Shown here: piece by piece, positions 17,447 to 24,640 of the stretch
Layout: each line of letters begins with the position of its first letter
How positions within the stretch are numbered: position 1 is the stretch's first letter
From: Nitrospirae bacterium JdFR-86
GTDB taxonomy: Bacteria > Nitrospirota > Thermodesulfovibrionia > Thermodesulfovibrionales > JdFR-86
DNA length: 36,816 nucleotides
Assembly: GCA_002011815.1 (NCBI GenBank)
Contig: MTOV01000009.1
Location: forward strand, 77,266-114,081
Direction of reading: 5' to 3'
Program-made: the position numbers and the translations under genes
Notes under the pieces: generated by a model
Told to the model about the DNA's origin: nothing
Database searches by the model: none
Seen by the model: the letters and a program-made list of their open reading frames with translations, nothing else

Positions 17447-17504
17447 AGCCTAATCGCCTGAGTGCATTTTCTAAAATGTCGTTGATAACCTGTTGTTGTT
17501 CCAT
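17439..17504 (-). CDS. Possible 21-residue coupling peptide between merR-like and sulfotransferase genes
   Basis: ATG 17504 directly follows the stop of the MerR-type gene (TGA ATG), has GAGGGG five bases upstream, and encodes MEQQQVINDILENALRRLGY plus one glutamate before TGA. Its end overlaps the sulfotransferase start in another frame (TATGAATGA). It could be a translational coupler that delivers ribosomes to the sulfotransferase, or a real amphipathic micro-protein. Chance is also possible at this size. Confidence 0.35.
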   Translation of the reverse strand: MEQQQVINDILENALRRLGYE

Positions 17505-17861
17505 TCACCCCTCATAGCCTCCAACCTTTTCAATAACCTTTTCCTTTATCATCTCTGCAATCTCGTCTACTATCTCCTCAAGTTCTAAACTCTTTCTGCT
17601 CTTCCTGCTGTTTTCTATCTCGTTTATAGTGCCGGCAATCGTGTATTTCTCCTCGTAACGATAATGTTTTATCTTTCGTATGATTTCTATATCCTCACTG
17701 CTGTAACGCCTCTGTCCGCCCCGAGTCCTTACCGGCTTTAAATACATGCCAAAATCCTTCTCCCAGAACCTGATTGTATGCGCAGGCACGCCCGTAATCT
17801 CACTGACCTCTTTTATCGAAAAAACCTTCCCTGAATCCTTATCCTTCCAGTTCACACCCAC
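17505..17861 (-). CDS. MerR-type transcriptional regulator heading the glycosylation cassette
   Basis: About 118 residues from GTG 17861. The N-terminal winged-helix domain is typical: VFSIKEVSEITGVPAHTIRFWEKDFG, then TRGGQRRYSSEDIEIIRKI. The remainder is a charged helix (LELEEIVDEIAEMIKEKVIEKV) suited to dimerisation, with no effector domain and no metal-binding cysteines. The start is uncertain. A longer reading from TTG 17888 is open, but that TTG lies inside a sigma-28-like promoter (17869-17895), and neither it nor GTG 17861/17855 has a Shine-Dalgarno sequence. It probably regulates this cassette or other flagellar genes. The target is unknown. Confidence 0.82.
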   Translation of the reverse strand: MGVNWKDKDSGKVFSIKEVSEITGVPAHTIRFWEKDFGMYLKPVRTRGGQRRYSSEDIEIIRKIKHYRYEEKYTIAGTINEIENSRKSRKSLELEEIVDEIAEMIKEKVIEKVGGYEG

Positions 17862-17868
17862 AATATTC

Positions 17869-17895
17869 TTATCGTCAAAATGAAACAATACTTTA
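17869..17895 (-). promoter_or_regulatory. Sigma-28-like promoter for the glycosylation cassette
   Basis: Minus strand TAAAGTAT-N11-GACGATAA, against the flagellar sigma-28 consensus TAAAGTTT-N11-GCCGATAA: one mismatch in each box and exact spacing. The predicted start near 17862 would give an almost leaderless transcript from GTG 17861 or 17855. It matches the sites before flagellin and flgM. Confidence 0.6.
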
Positions 17896-17913
17896 AGTTT
17901 TAAAAATTGGGAA

Positions 17914-17928
17914 GCAACATCTGTGCCA
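17914..17928 (-). promoter_or_regulatory. Sigma-54 promoter for the glycosylation cassette
   Basis: Minus strand TGGCACAGATGTTGC, with GG and GC dinucleotides separated by exactly 10 bases, is close to the RpoN consensus TGGCACG-N4-TTGCWT; it is followed by TT. The predicted start is near 17902. It lies 18 bases upstream of the sigma-28-like site, so the cassette seems to have two flagellar-class promoters. Confidence 0.65.
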
Positions 17929-17990
17929 GTTAGTCAGGGGACACCAGAGTCAGATAAAAACGGCTGGCGGGACGCCTTTGGAAATGACTC

Positions 17991-18371
17991 TCAGACGCTT
18001 AAATCCAGGCTTGTCGCGCCCTTGCCAGGGGAGACATTCCTGCATAAGGCCTTAACTTTATTAAGACTTTCGAGCCTCTCGCCAAGACTGTTGAGCTCCA
18101 CCTGTATGATTGTCTTCATCTCGCTGTCAATGGCAAGAATTTCTTTTATAGCAGCCTGGATTTCCCGGGAAAAGTCTTCCTTCCTGGAATCATTTTCCCG
18201 CTTTGAAGGGGCAAAAGACATAGTCATGTCAATATTTTGAATCTCCTCTACTATACTTTGCCGTCTCTTCTGAAGTTCTGTAGCCTCATGAAGTCTTCCC
18301 TGAAGGAGGGCTTTCTTCTGCTGGCGGGTAATCTCGAGTATCTTCTGATACAGCTCAAGCAACCTTTTCAT
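17991..18371 (-). CDS. fliT: FliT-like flagellar export chaperone
   Basis: A 126-residue, helical, cytosolic protein directly after fliS, with the ATGA overlap usual for this gene pair. The sequence is a helical bundle with short repeats (LLELYQKILEITRQQKKAL, ELQKRRQSIVEEIQNID). Position, length and helical content fit FliT, the chaperone of the filament cap FliD, but FliT is poorly conserved and I see no decisive motif. It is the last gene of the filament operon; the cassette promoters follow within 102 bases. Confidence 0.6.
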   Translation of the reverse strand: MKRLLELYQKILEITRQQKKALLQGRLHEATELQKRRQSIVEEIQNIDMTMSFAPSKRENDSRKEDFSREIQAAIKEILAIDSEMKTIIQVELNSLGERLESLNKVKALCRNVSPGKGATSLDLSV

Positions 18372-18784
18372 GCCCTGACACCCACAGAGGAGCCATTAGC
18401 CACTTTCTGACCACTGTTCACTGCTCTGTTCTTTTCCATTTCTTTCCATGCACTGCGCAGGGTCTCAAGAACTCCCTCTGCCTCGTCGAATGCCTTAATG
18501 TCGTTATGCAGGTTGGCATCAAGAAGCCTGTCAAGAACATAATCATAGAGTCTGCTCAGGTTCTGTGCCATTTCACCAGCATCCATGTTCAGAGAGCTGG
18601 ACAGCTCTGTCACAATCGCCGTAGTCTTCCCGATGTAAAATCCTTTTCCTGAGATGTCACCGTTCTGAAGCCTGTTCCTTGCCATCTTAAGGAAGTTGAC
18701 TGCTCCGTCATAAAGCAGGGATATCACCTTTACATTGTCTGAAGCGTTCACTTCTGTCTGCCTGTATGCTGCTGCTTTCTGCAT
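18368..18784 (-). CDS. fliS: Flagellin export chaperone FliS
   Basis: A 138-residue four-helix protein with FliS hallmarks: AAAYRQTEVNASDNVKVISLLYDGAVNFLKMARNRL at the N-terminus and LSRLYDYVLDRLLDANLHND in the middle. It binds the C-terminal helices of newly made flagellin in the cytosol and keeps it unfolded for export. The ATG at 18784 has AAGGAGGT at ideal spacing. It sits between fliD and the fliT-like gene, the order known from Bacillus. In other bacteria FliS also binds FliW-related partners, linking it to the csrA/fliW control upstream. Confidence 0.93.
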   Translation of the reverse strand: MQKAAAYRQTEVNASDNVKVISLLYDGAVNFLKMARNRLQNGDISGKGFYIGKTTAIVTELSSSLNMDAGEMAQNLSRLYDYVLDRLLDANLHNDIKAFDEAEGVLETLRSAWKEMEKNRAVNSGQKVANGSSVGVRA

Positions 18785-18797
18785 CTTACCTCCTTTT

Positions 18798-20177
18798 TTA
18801 TTTTGTCCATACAGCTAGCTGGTTAAGCAAAAATGTTCCCTGTGTAGTCAGGCCGCTTAAAAGGGCCTCCAAGCTGGCAAACTGCCTCCTAAGGTCCTCC
18901 TCCATCTTTTCAAGCCGTACCTCGAGTTTTTCAATGTCATCGTCTATATCGCTGACAAGAGTCTGAAGCGCTTCTTCCCTGAGTGTAATACTGCCGCTAA
19001 TGGAGTCCGTCACCCCATCAATGTAATCGTATATCTCTGTAGCTATACCATCTGTAGCGTCGCTGAAGATATTGAACACTCCTTCAAGGTCAGACGAAAG
19101 TTTTTCATCAAGGGTTGTGCTGTCTATGGTGAGTTTACCTGTCTTGTAATCTGTGGTTATCCCTATCTGTGAAAGCGCTTTCATGTCCTCAGGGAGTGAA
19201 TCCACACCGCTTACTATGATGTTTCTTAATCTGTCAATGATCTTCCTTGCTGTCGATTCTCCGTTTAAGGGGCCGCTTTCGCCAGTGTCGGTGTCGTAGT
19301 ATGCGTTTTCTGACACGTATGAAACCACAGCGTTATAAGCGTTTACGAACTCTTCTATCTGGCTTTTTATGCCGCTTATATCGTCCGTCACTGAAATGGT
19401 TGCACTCGGCGGGCTAGTCGGGTCTGCCTTCTTCAGCGTTAGTGTTACACCTTCAATAGCGTCTGTAATCGTATTGGAAGTTCTGGTCATGGATACACCG
19501 TCTATCTCAAAAACAGCATCCTGTGCGCTTTTCGTCTCAGTGAAAGTGCCGCTTGTAAAGTCTACGGAATTCGTGCCGTCTAAGGTAGTGCCTGCATCTA
19601 TAGTTATGGTGTTAGCACTTCCCATGTCGTTCCCTGTAAGAACCAAGCGATATAAAGAACCGTCATAAATAATAGTTGCCGTAACTCCGGGATTATCAAC
19701 ATCGTCATTGATAAGGTTTTTCAGTCCTTCAAGGGTAGTGCCATCTGGCACAGTAATATCCCTTTGCGTGCCTGCATAAGTGTATTGGAAGACGAGATCG
19801 CTTCCGCTTGAGTTGACCACTGTAGAGGTATCAGCAACACCACTGTGCACTTCCTTCTCAGCCTGCGCAAGGTAGCTTATGCTTATAGAATAGTTTCCTA
19901 CGGCGGCAGATGAACTGACCGTGGCTTCAACTACAGTGGAATCACTTGAAGATACCGATTTGGCATAAAAACTCGAAGAGCTTTTTAATGTCTCAGCCGC
20001 ACTCTTAAGAGTCGAAAGCTTTGAGGAAAGCGTGCTGTAAGCGCTTATCTTTTTGTTATAAACTTCCTGTCTGTCCTGAAGTCTGTAAATCGGCTGACGC
20101 TCAAGCTCCATGATGTTTGCAATGAGACTGGTGTAGTCTATGCCTGAGGTCAAGCCGGTTATGGAAAAAATAGACAT
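18798..20177 (-). CDS. fliD: Filament cap protein FliD
   Basis: 459 residues, normal for the family. The N-terminal domain begins SIFSITGLTSGIDYTSLIANIMELERQPIYRLQDRQ and the C-terminal domain ends with a coiled-coil (EEALQTLVSDIDDDIEKLEVRLEKMEEDLRRQFASLEALLSGL), both typical. It caps the growing filament and places flagellin subunits. The ATG at 20177 uses a Shine-Dalgarno sequence made by the end of flaG (AAG GAG GTT TAA), so it is coupled to flaG. The middle is rich in Ser, Thr and Asp and lacks cysteine. Confidence 0.95.
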   Translation of the reverse strand: MSIFSITGLTSGIDYTSLIANIMELERQPIYRLQDRQEVYNKKISAYSTLSSKLSTLKSAAETLKSSSSFYAKSVSSSDSTVVEATVSSSAAVGNYSISISYLAQAEKEVHSGVADTSTVVNSSGSDLVFQYTYAGTQRDITVPDGTTLEGLKNLINDDVDNPGVTATIIYDGSLYRLVLTGNDMGSANTITIDAGTTLDGTNSVDFTSGTFTETKSAQDAVFEIDGVSMTRTSNTITDAIEGVTLTLKKADPTSPPSATISVTDDISGIKSQIEEFVNAYNAVVSYVSENAYYDTDTGESGPLNGESTARKIIDRLRNIIVSGVDSLPEDMKALSQIGITTDYKTGKLTIDSTTLDEKLSSDLEGVFNIFSDATDGIATEIYDYIDGVTDSISGSITLREEALQTLVSDIDDDIEKLEVRLEKMEEDLRRQFASLEALLSGLTTQGTFLLNQLAVWTK

Positions 20178-20179
20178 GC

Positions 20180-20533
20180 TTAAACCTCCTTATTTACAAT
20201 AAGACCGCTCTCTTTAATCTTTTTAGCGATTTCGATCAGCTCGGCAAGAGGTATCTGCTTAACGACTTCTCCGCTTTCCTTGTCCACAATCTTTGCCACG
20301 ACGATATGCAATTCGTCTTCCACTTCAAGGAGCAGTCCCCTGTTCATGTATTTTTCTATCTTCAGGACTTCTTTAAGCGCGGCTTTCAGTTCCGTAAGTT
20401 TGGCTTCTGCTTCTTTTTCCTGCTTATTATAGGAAGGCTCTTTTCCCTTAAGTGCGCGTACTTTTTCCTCAGGCTCTCCAGCCTTTAACAACTTCGCAGT
20501 TATTATATTGTTTACGTTGCCGTCTATAAGCAT
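20180..20533 (-). CDS. flaG: FlaG family protein
   Basis: 117 residues. The C-terminal half carries the FlaG signature: ALKEVLKIEKYMNRGLLLEVEDELHIVVAKIVDKESGEVVKQIPLAELIEIAKKI. FlaG affects filament length and lies between flagellin and fliD in many genomes, as here. The N-terminal 60 residues are charged and variable. ATG at 20533 after AGGGAAGGG. A strong hairpin (20552-20585) separates it from flagellin, so its expression is probably reduced relative to flagellin. Confidence 0.88.
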   Translation of the reverse strand: MLIDGNVNNIITAKLLKAGEPEEKVRALKGKEPSYNKQEKEAEAKLTELKAALKEVLKIEKYMNRGLLLEVEDELHIVVAKIVDKESGEVVKQIPLAELIEIAKKIKESGLIVNKEV

Positions 20534-20551
20534 TGCCCTTCCCTACTGGGG

Positions 20552-20585
20552 TTCAGTGGCGGCTTAATAGTAAGCCGCCACTGAA
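20552..20585 (-). terminator. Perfect 15-bp hairpin after the flagellin gene
   Basis: TTCAGTGGCGGCTTA and its exact complement flank a 4-base loop, 12 bases after the flagellin stop. The stem is G-C rich in the middle. No U-tract follows on either strand, so rather than a full intrinsic terminator it may be a partial terminator or a 3' stabilising structure that makes flagellin mRNA more abundant than flaG-fliD mRNA. Confidence 0.6.
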
Positions 20586-20597
20586 AACCGCTTTGCT

Positions 20598-21443
20598 TTA
20601 TCTCAGAAGCTGGAGTGCCTGCTGTGGAAGTACGTTTGCCTGTGCAAGAACCGCTGTTGCCGCCTGAACGAGTATCTGGTTCTTCGTGAACTCTGCGGTC
20701 TCCTGAGCAAAGTCCGCATCCCTTATACGTGAGTCAGCTGCAGTGAGGTTCTCGCCTGCAATTCTGAGGTTGGCAATGGTTGACTCAAGCCTGTTCTGGA
20801 TTGCACCGAGGTCGCCCCTTCTCTGTGCAACAGTAGATATAGCGCTGTCAAGCGTATCGAGCATTGACTGTGCAGCAGTACTCGACAAGATGTTGCCAGT
20901 GATGTTGAGGTCTGAAGACTTCAGCGAATTCAATGTAGTTGTACCGCTGCCGCCTATCGTTATGCGGTCGTTAGTTGTGTTCCTGAAGCCGACCTGCAGG
21001 GTTATACCGGTTGAAGACAGGTCGCCGTTGAGGAGCTTCTTTCCATTAAACTCTGTGACCTCTGCAATTCTGTCTATCTCACTCTTCAGTGACTGGAACT
21101 CGTTGTCCAGAGCCGAAAGCTCAGAGCTTCCGAGTGTGCCGTTGGCTGCCTGCTGTGCCAGCTCCCTCATCCTTGTGAGGATGCCGCCGATTTCCTGCAT
21201 GCCGCCTTCTGCAGTCTGCGCAAGGCTTATACCGTCCTGAGCATTCCTGATAGCAACATTAATGCTCCTGATGTGCGCCCTTAACTTTTCGGATATGGCG
21301 AGACCAGCAGCATCGTCCTTCGCTGAGTTAATCCTTAAACCAGAAGACAGCCTTTGAACAGAAAGGTCCAGCCTAAGGGTGTTTTGCACGAGCTGTCTCT
21401 GTGCATTTAGAGAAGCTATGTTGGTGTTGATAACAAGTGCCAT
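20598..21443 (-). CDS. fliC: Flagellin
   Basis: 281 residues, so a short flagellin that has the conserved D0/D1 ends and only a small central region. N-terminus MALVINTNIASLNAQRQLVQNT and C-terminus RIRDADFAQETAEFTKNQILVQAATAVLAQANVLPQQALQLL are classic. The TLR5-recognition stretch is close to the canonical form (LTRMRELAQQAANG). The centre (about 145-200) is rich in Ser, Thr and Gly, a likely area for O-glycosylation by the cassette downstream. There is no cysteine. ATG at 21443 with AAGGAGG. It is transcribed from a near-consensus sigma-28 promoter at 21568-21594 and is probably repressed by CsrA on its leader. Confidence 0.97.
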   Translation of the reverse strand: MALVINTNIASLNAQRQLVQNTLRLDLSVQRLSSGLRINSAKDDAAGLAISEKLRAHIRSINVAIRNAQDGISLAQTAEGGMQEIGGILTRMRELAQQAANGTLGSSELSALDNEFQSLKSEIDRIAEVTEFNGKKLLNGDLSSTGITLQVGFRNTTNDRITIGGSGTTTLNSLKSSDLNITGNILSSTAAQSMLDTLDSAISTVAQRRGDLGAIQNRLESTIANLRIAGENLTAADSRIRDADFAQETAEFTKNQILVQAATAVLAQANVLPQQALQLLR

Positions 21444-21486
21444 CTTTCCTTCCTCCTTGAATCTTGGTTTTTAGGCTTCCGTGCCT
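21444..21486 (-). promoter_or_regulatory. Probable CsrA-binding sites in the flagellin leader
   Basis: The ribosome site contains two ANGGA motifs in a row (AAGGA-GG-AAGGA). Just upstream, at 21486-21473, the hairpin AGGC-ACGGAA-GCCT displays ACGGA in its loop, the classical CsrA target form. Two sites at this spacing, one of them covering the Shine-Dalgarno sequence, match the CsrA repression mechanism known for Bacillus hag. csrA and fliW lie in the adjacent operon. Confidence 0.55.
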
Positions 21487-21567
21487 TTTATCCAACTTAA
21501 GGACTTGCCCTAAAGCTTCTTCCTCATCCCTCCTTTCCGGGCGTTATCTTATCCTTACCACCTCTTC

Positions 21568-21594
21568 TTATCGGAAGATTTCCAAAAAACTTTA
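21568..21594 (-). promoter_or_regulatory. Sigma-28 promoter of flagellin
   Basis: Minus strand TAAAGTTT-N11-TCCGATAA matches the FliA/SigD consensus at 15 of 16 positions with exact spacing. The predicted start near 21561 gives a leader of about 118 bases containing ten GGA triplets. The 170 bases between the FlhB-like gene and flagellin hold this promoter and the leader and no gene. Confidence 0.85.
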
Positions 21595-21613
21595 GCCCCT
21601 TAAAAAGAAATTT

Positions 21614-21904
21614 TTATACCTCTTTACCTGAGTCAGAAACCTTCCGGTTTAATGCATATATAAATGCAAGAATCTCGGCAACTGCCTTGTACAGCTCCTG
21701 AGGAATCTCCTGATACAGCTCAAGGGAAGACAGAAGTTCTACAAGCTGTTTGTCCTCTCTTACAGGAACACCATTAGCCTTGGCAATCTCTATAATCTTT
21801 TCAGCAAGCTCTCCCCTTCCTTTAGCCACAAGCCTTGGGGCTGTGTCTTCCCCATGCTCGTATTTCAATGCCGCCGCCTTCTTATGCCTTTGCTCCCTGG
21901 TCAA
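21614..21904 (-). CDS. FlhB C-terminal domain protein (FlhB-like, membrane part absent)
   Basis: 96 residues equal to the cytosolic tail of FlhB: AAALKYEHGEDTAPRLVAKGRGELAEKIIEIAKANGVPVRED, then LELYQEIPQELYKAVAEILAFIY. The self-cleaving NPTH motif and the membrane domain are absent, as in stand-alone FlhB-like proteins (YlqH/FhlB type). It may bind export substrates or modulate switching of the export gate with the FliK-like protein encoded just before it. The start is TTG 21904, overlapping the FliK-like stop as TTGA; I see no ATG or GTG alternative. Full-length FlhB must lie elsewhere. Confidence 0.85.
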   Translation of the reverse strand: MTREQRHKKAAALKYEHGEDTAPRLVAKGRGELAEKIIEIAKANGVPVREDKQLVELLSSLELYQEIPQELYKAVAEILAFIYALNRKVSDSGKEV

Positions 21905-23034
21905 ACCTTTAAGTCAACTCCTTGCTGGGGTTTGCCACCAAAGATTATTTCCTGCCTTTGACTAATATTTACTATCTTCAGCGGGAGTCCCTGCGCCTCA
22001 AACCTCTTCTGAAGATTCTCCCTCTCAGAGTTTATAAGCTCTGCTGTGTCTGCTTTTTCTGCCAGAAAGGTAACATAGAACGCACCGTCGAACATCGTCA
22101 CTGATACCGAAAGCCTTCCAAAAGGCTCAAGGTCAAGGTTTATATCGCATGTGTATGATTCCTTTTTGCCGTCAGTGTTCTTCCTGAAAGAAAGTTCACC
22201 GTCATTTAACTCCTCCCAGGAAACCGGCAGAAACATATAGAGAATTTCATTCAGTTTTGATGTCAGCTGGAAAAACTCTATATTCCTTATGAGCCTGCTT
22301 ACCGCTTCCGCTACCTCTGCATGCCTGAAACCCTCATGCTTCAGAGCCTTAAGAATCTTCTGGTTTTTAAGCTTATCCTTGATTTTAAGAAGCAGGGCTT
22401 TTAAATCCTTGTCCACCCCGGACATAAAAATGCCCTGCAGTCCTGATTTTGAAGCAGCAGCCAGTCCTTCAAGCGCTGCAAACTTCAGACGGCTCTCAAA
22501 CATCAAGCCTGAACCTTCAGCAGCCATCTTTAAAACCCTGCCGTTTAAATTCTGAATCTGCGGAAGGAGCTTCTCAATTGCCTTAAATTCAGGAAAAGCC
22601 TCTTTTATGCTTTCAGGAAGGGACTTAAACATATCTGTTATGAGTTTGAAGTCCTTGCTGCTTAGTCTTGAGCCGGAAAGACCTGAAAGCAGTTTAAGTA
22701 TTGCCGTGGAATCATTATCTGCAGAGGTCTCTGCCATGCCTTTTGACACACCGACAAGCCTGAGTTTGATTGTCTTGCCACCGCTGAGGACTTCAAGAAA
22801 CACAGTCTGTCCTTTACTCATCGGGACTTCAGACCTCGCCCTTATAATCAAGCCCTGCATGTCTTCTGACTTGCCTACCGGAGGAATTACACGTAACGCC
22901 ACCATCCCGCTGTCAATAGCCTCCATCACCTCGGCTTTCACTACAGTACCGATTTTCATAGAGACAGTCTTGCCGGAGGGATTTACAAAAGTCAGCACAT
23001 TGCCAGTGTTTGAGACTGCAAAATTCTCAATCAT
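21901..23034 (-). CDS. FliK-like flagellar hook-length control family protein
   Basis: 377 residues. The C-terminal part (about 260-365) has the FliK substrate-switch domain pattern: helices, then LDLEPFGRLSVSVTMFDGAFYVTFLAEKADTAELINSERENLQKRFEAQGLPLKIVNI. The N-terminus is beta-rich (GNVLTFVNPSGKTVSMKIGTVVKAEV) and the middle is helical. FliK-type proteins bind the FlhB tail to switch export from hook to filament. Here it overlaps an FlhB-tail gene, which supports the call and suggests the pair work together. It may be a second, specialised FliK rather than the main one. ATG at 23034. Confidence 0.72.
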   Translation of the reverse strand: MIENFAVSNTGNVLTFVNPSGKTVSMKIGTVVKAEVMEAIDSGMVALRVIPPVGKSEDMQGLIIRARSEVPMSKGQTVFLEVLSGGKTIKLRLVGVSKGMAETSADNDSTAILKLLSGLSGSRLSSKDFKLITDMFKSLPESIKEAFPEFKAIEKLLPQIQNLNGRVLKMAAEGSGLMFESRLKFAALEGLAAASKSGLQGIFMSGVDKDLKALLLKIKDKLKNQKILKALKHEGFRHAEVAEAVSRLIRNIEFFQLTSKLNEILYMFLPVSWEELNDGELSFRKNTDGKKESYTCDINLDLEPFGRLSVSVTMFDGAFYVTFLAEKADTAELINSERENLQKRFEAQGLPLKIVNISQRQEIIFGGKPQQGVDLKV

Positions 23035-23095
23035 GCCTCACCCGCTGAAGTGCCGCTTTACGGCTAAAACAGACCTTGTAAAAAAGGGACAGGTT

Positions 23096-23482
23096 CTAAT
23101 TCCTGTTTGAAACAGCCTGCATCCCGATCATAAGCTTTGAATTTATAGCCAAAGGTCCGTTCAGATTTGCTATGACCTTGCCGTCCTCAACTCTTATAAT
23201 TACAAGCACAGCAAGGTCTTCATCATTTTCAAGCTGAAGACACTGCCTCGTGGCTGCATCTATCTCTATGGAATAGTCAGACAAAATCGTCTTTGGCTCC
23301 ACAACTATAAATGCCACATCAGGGTCATCAACCGCCTGAAGCCACTTAAGAGGCGTGTCCTTGTAATCCATCAGAACATACCTTTTAATCTCAGGAAAAC
23401 CAAGCAGCCCGTTTGAAAAATATATTATCTTGTCTTCTTCTACCTGAAGACTCCCGAATCGTGAGGTGTTGAAACTTATCAT
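23096..23482 (-). CDS. fliW: Flagellar assembly factor FliW
   Basis: 128 residues, slightly short for the family. Clear motifs: [41 protein letters not shown], and a C-terminal [19 protein letters not shown]. FliW binds either flagellin or CsrA; when flagellin is exported, freed FliW removes CsrA from the flagellin mRNA. It overlaps csrA by ATGA, so the two are made together, and lies upstream of flagellin, as in Bacillus but with csrA and fliW in swapped order. The 61 bases after it hold no gene. Confidence 0.95.
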   Translation of the reverse strand: MISFNTSRFGSLQVEEDKIIYFSNGLLGFPEIKRYVLMDYKDTPLKWLQAVDDPDVAFIVVEPKTILSDYSIEIDAATRQCLQLENDEDLAVLVIIRVEDGKVIANLNGPLAINSKLMIGMQAVSNRN

Positions 23483-23709
23483 TTCCCCTTGATAACCTCC
23501 TTAATCTTGCCGAATATTTCCACTGAGATACCAGCCGACAAACGGTTTTCCTCCATCACCTTCCTGTATATCTCTTCTCTGTAAATGGGAATTTCAGCCG
23601 GAGCCTCTATGCCTAACCTCACCTGATTGCCTTTCACCTCCACTACGGTTATCTTTATATTGTCTCCAATCCTTAAAGCCTCATTCGACCTCCTTGTCAA
23701 TACCAGCAT
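23479..23709 (-). CDS. csrA: Carbon storage / translational regulator CsrA
   Basis: 76 residues, the long form with an extended C-terminal helix (KIKEVIKGK) typical of bacteria that also have FliW, which binds there. RNA-contact residues are kept: MLVLTRR (L4, R6, R7) and YREEIY with R44. It binds GGA motifs in hairpin loops and near ribosome sites to block translation, with the flagellin leader as the likely main target here. ATG at 23709 after AAGGAGG. Confidence 0.96.
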   Translation of the reverse strand: MLVLTRRSNEALRIGDNIKITVVEVKGNQVRLGIEAPAEIPIYREEIYRKVMEENRLSAGISVEIFGKIKEVIKGK

Positions 23710-23761
23710 CCTGCCTCCTTTTTAAAATTAAATTCCAGACAAGTTCAAATGCTCATCAATT

Positions 23762-24640
23762 CTATCTCAAAAAATCCATAAGCGACTGGGATATTATTCT
23801 TCCTGCTGTATCTCTCAACGCCTGAAGGGCAATCTCTGTTTTTGCAAGTTCGCTTACAGCATCCACGATGTCTGCATCTTCAACCTTTGACAGACTGGTT
23901 TTTAACATCAGGTTGTCGTTCTCAAGCCTGTTCTTCTGCGCCTCAAGACTGCTTAACCTTGAACCGAGCTCTGCCCTGACACTCAGTGCCTGATTCAAAG
24001 ATGCATCAAGAGTGTCAAGCGTTGAACGTATTGCATCCACATCATCGTTTTCCAGTGCAGTCTGGAGATCATCAAGGACATCAAAGAACGTTCCACCACC
24101 ATAACTGAATACCGTGCTGCCGGGAATGTTGATCGCTATTTTGGAGTCCTTGTCTATCATCACATTCATTACTCCGTCATCACCAAGATACACACCAGAG
24201 GTATCAAATGCCACAGAGTCTGTCTTAAAACCAGAGAATATATACCTATCTCTGAACTTGCTGTTTGCAAGAGAAAGCATATGTTCTTTAAGCTGTGCCA
24301 CTTCTGATGCAGCGACTGCTCTTGACTCTGCATCCTTTGTGTCAGTGCCCATCTCCATAGCAAGCTCTCTTGCCCTTGTCAAGGTCGCTGTAACAGACTC
24401 CATCACCTTTTCCGTAAAACTTATCTGAGCAATAGCTTCATCAACGTTTCTCTTATACTGCTCGTTCATATCAATGCTCACCCTGTAATCCATTGCCCTT
24501 GACAGGCCAATAACATCATCAGACGGAGCACTGAACTTCTTCCCTGAAGACAGCTTGTTCTGCACACTGAAGAGATCCCTGAAGCTCCTGTGGAAGTCTT
24601 CCATCAAACGGTTGAATATTATAAACGGTGTAACTCTCAT
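23762..24640 (-). CDS. flgL: Hook-filament junction protein FlgL (HAP3)
   Basis: 292 residues, flagellin-like at both ends: MRVTPFIIFNRLMEDFHRSFRDLFSVQNKLSSGKKFSAPSDD at the N-terminus and LSKVEDADIVDAVSELAKTEIALQALRDTAGRIISQSLMDFL at the C-terminus. It joins hook to filament beside FlgK. The gene overlaps flgK by ATGA and precedes csrA, matching the flgK-flgL order everywhere. A central KFRDRYIFSGFKTDS motif also fits FlgL. Confidence 0.94.
   Translation of the reverse strand: MRVTPFIIFNRLMEDFHRSFRDLFSVQNKLSSGKKFSAPSDDVIGLSRAMDYRVSIDMNEQYKRNVDEAIAQISFTEKVMESVTATLTRARELAMEMGTDTKDAESRAVAASEVAQLKEHMLSLANSKFRDRYIFSGFKTDSVAFDTSGVYLGDDGVMNVMIDKDSKIAINIPGSTVFSYGGGTFFDVLDDLQTALENDDVDAIRSTLDTLDASLNQALSVRAELGSRLSSLEAQKNRLENDNLMLKTSLSKVEDADIVDAVSELAKTEIALQALRDTAGRIISQSLMDFLR

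Noticed and set aside
17862-17888. TTG start adding nine residues to the MerR-type protein
   Set aside because: No ribosome site, and the TTG lies inside the sigma-28-like promoter; it remains possible for transcripts from the sigma-54 start.
20743-21240. Long plus-strand open frame opposite flagellin, and similar plus-strand frames opposite motA, flgK, flgI and the chemoreceptor
   Set aside because: These are mirror frames of well-supported minus-strand genes, with no family motifs and no ribosome sites.
21510-21527. Five-codon leader peptide (MRKKL) in the flagellin leader
   Set aside because: The GGAGGG is directly against the ATG, too close for good initiation; the purines are better explained as CsrA sites.
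23035-23095. Sigma-28-like box and small GCCG/CGGC stem before the FliK-like gene
   Set aside because: The -10 has at least two mismatches and there is no TAAA at the right distance; the 4-bp stem is within chance.
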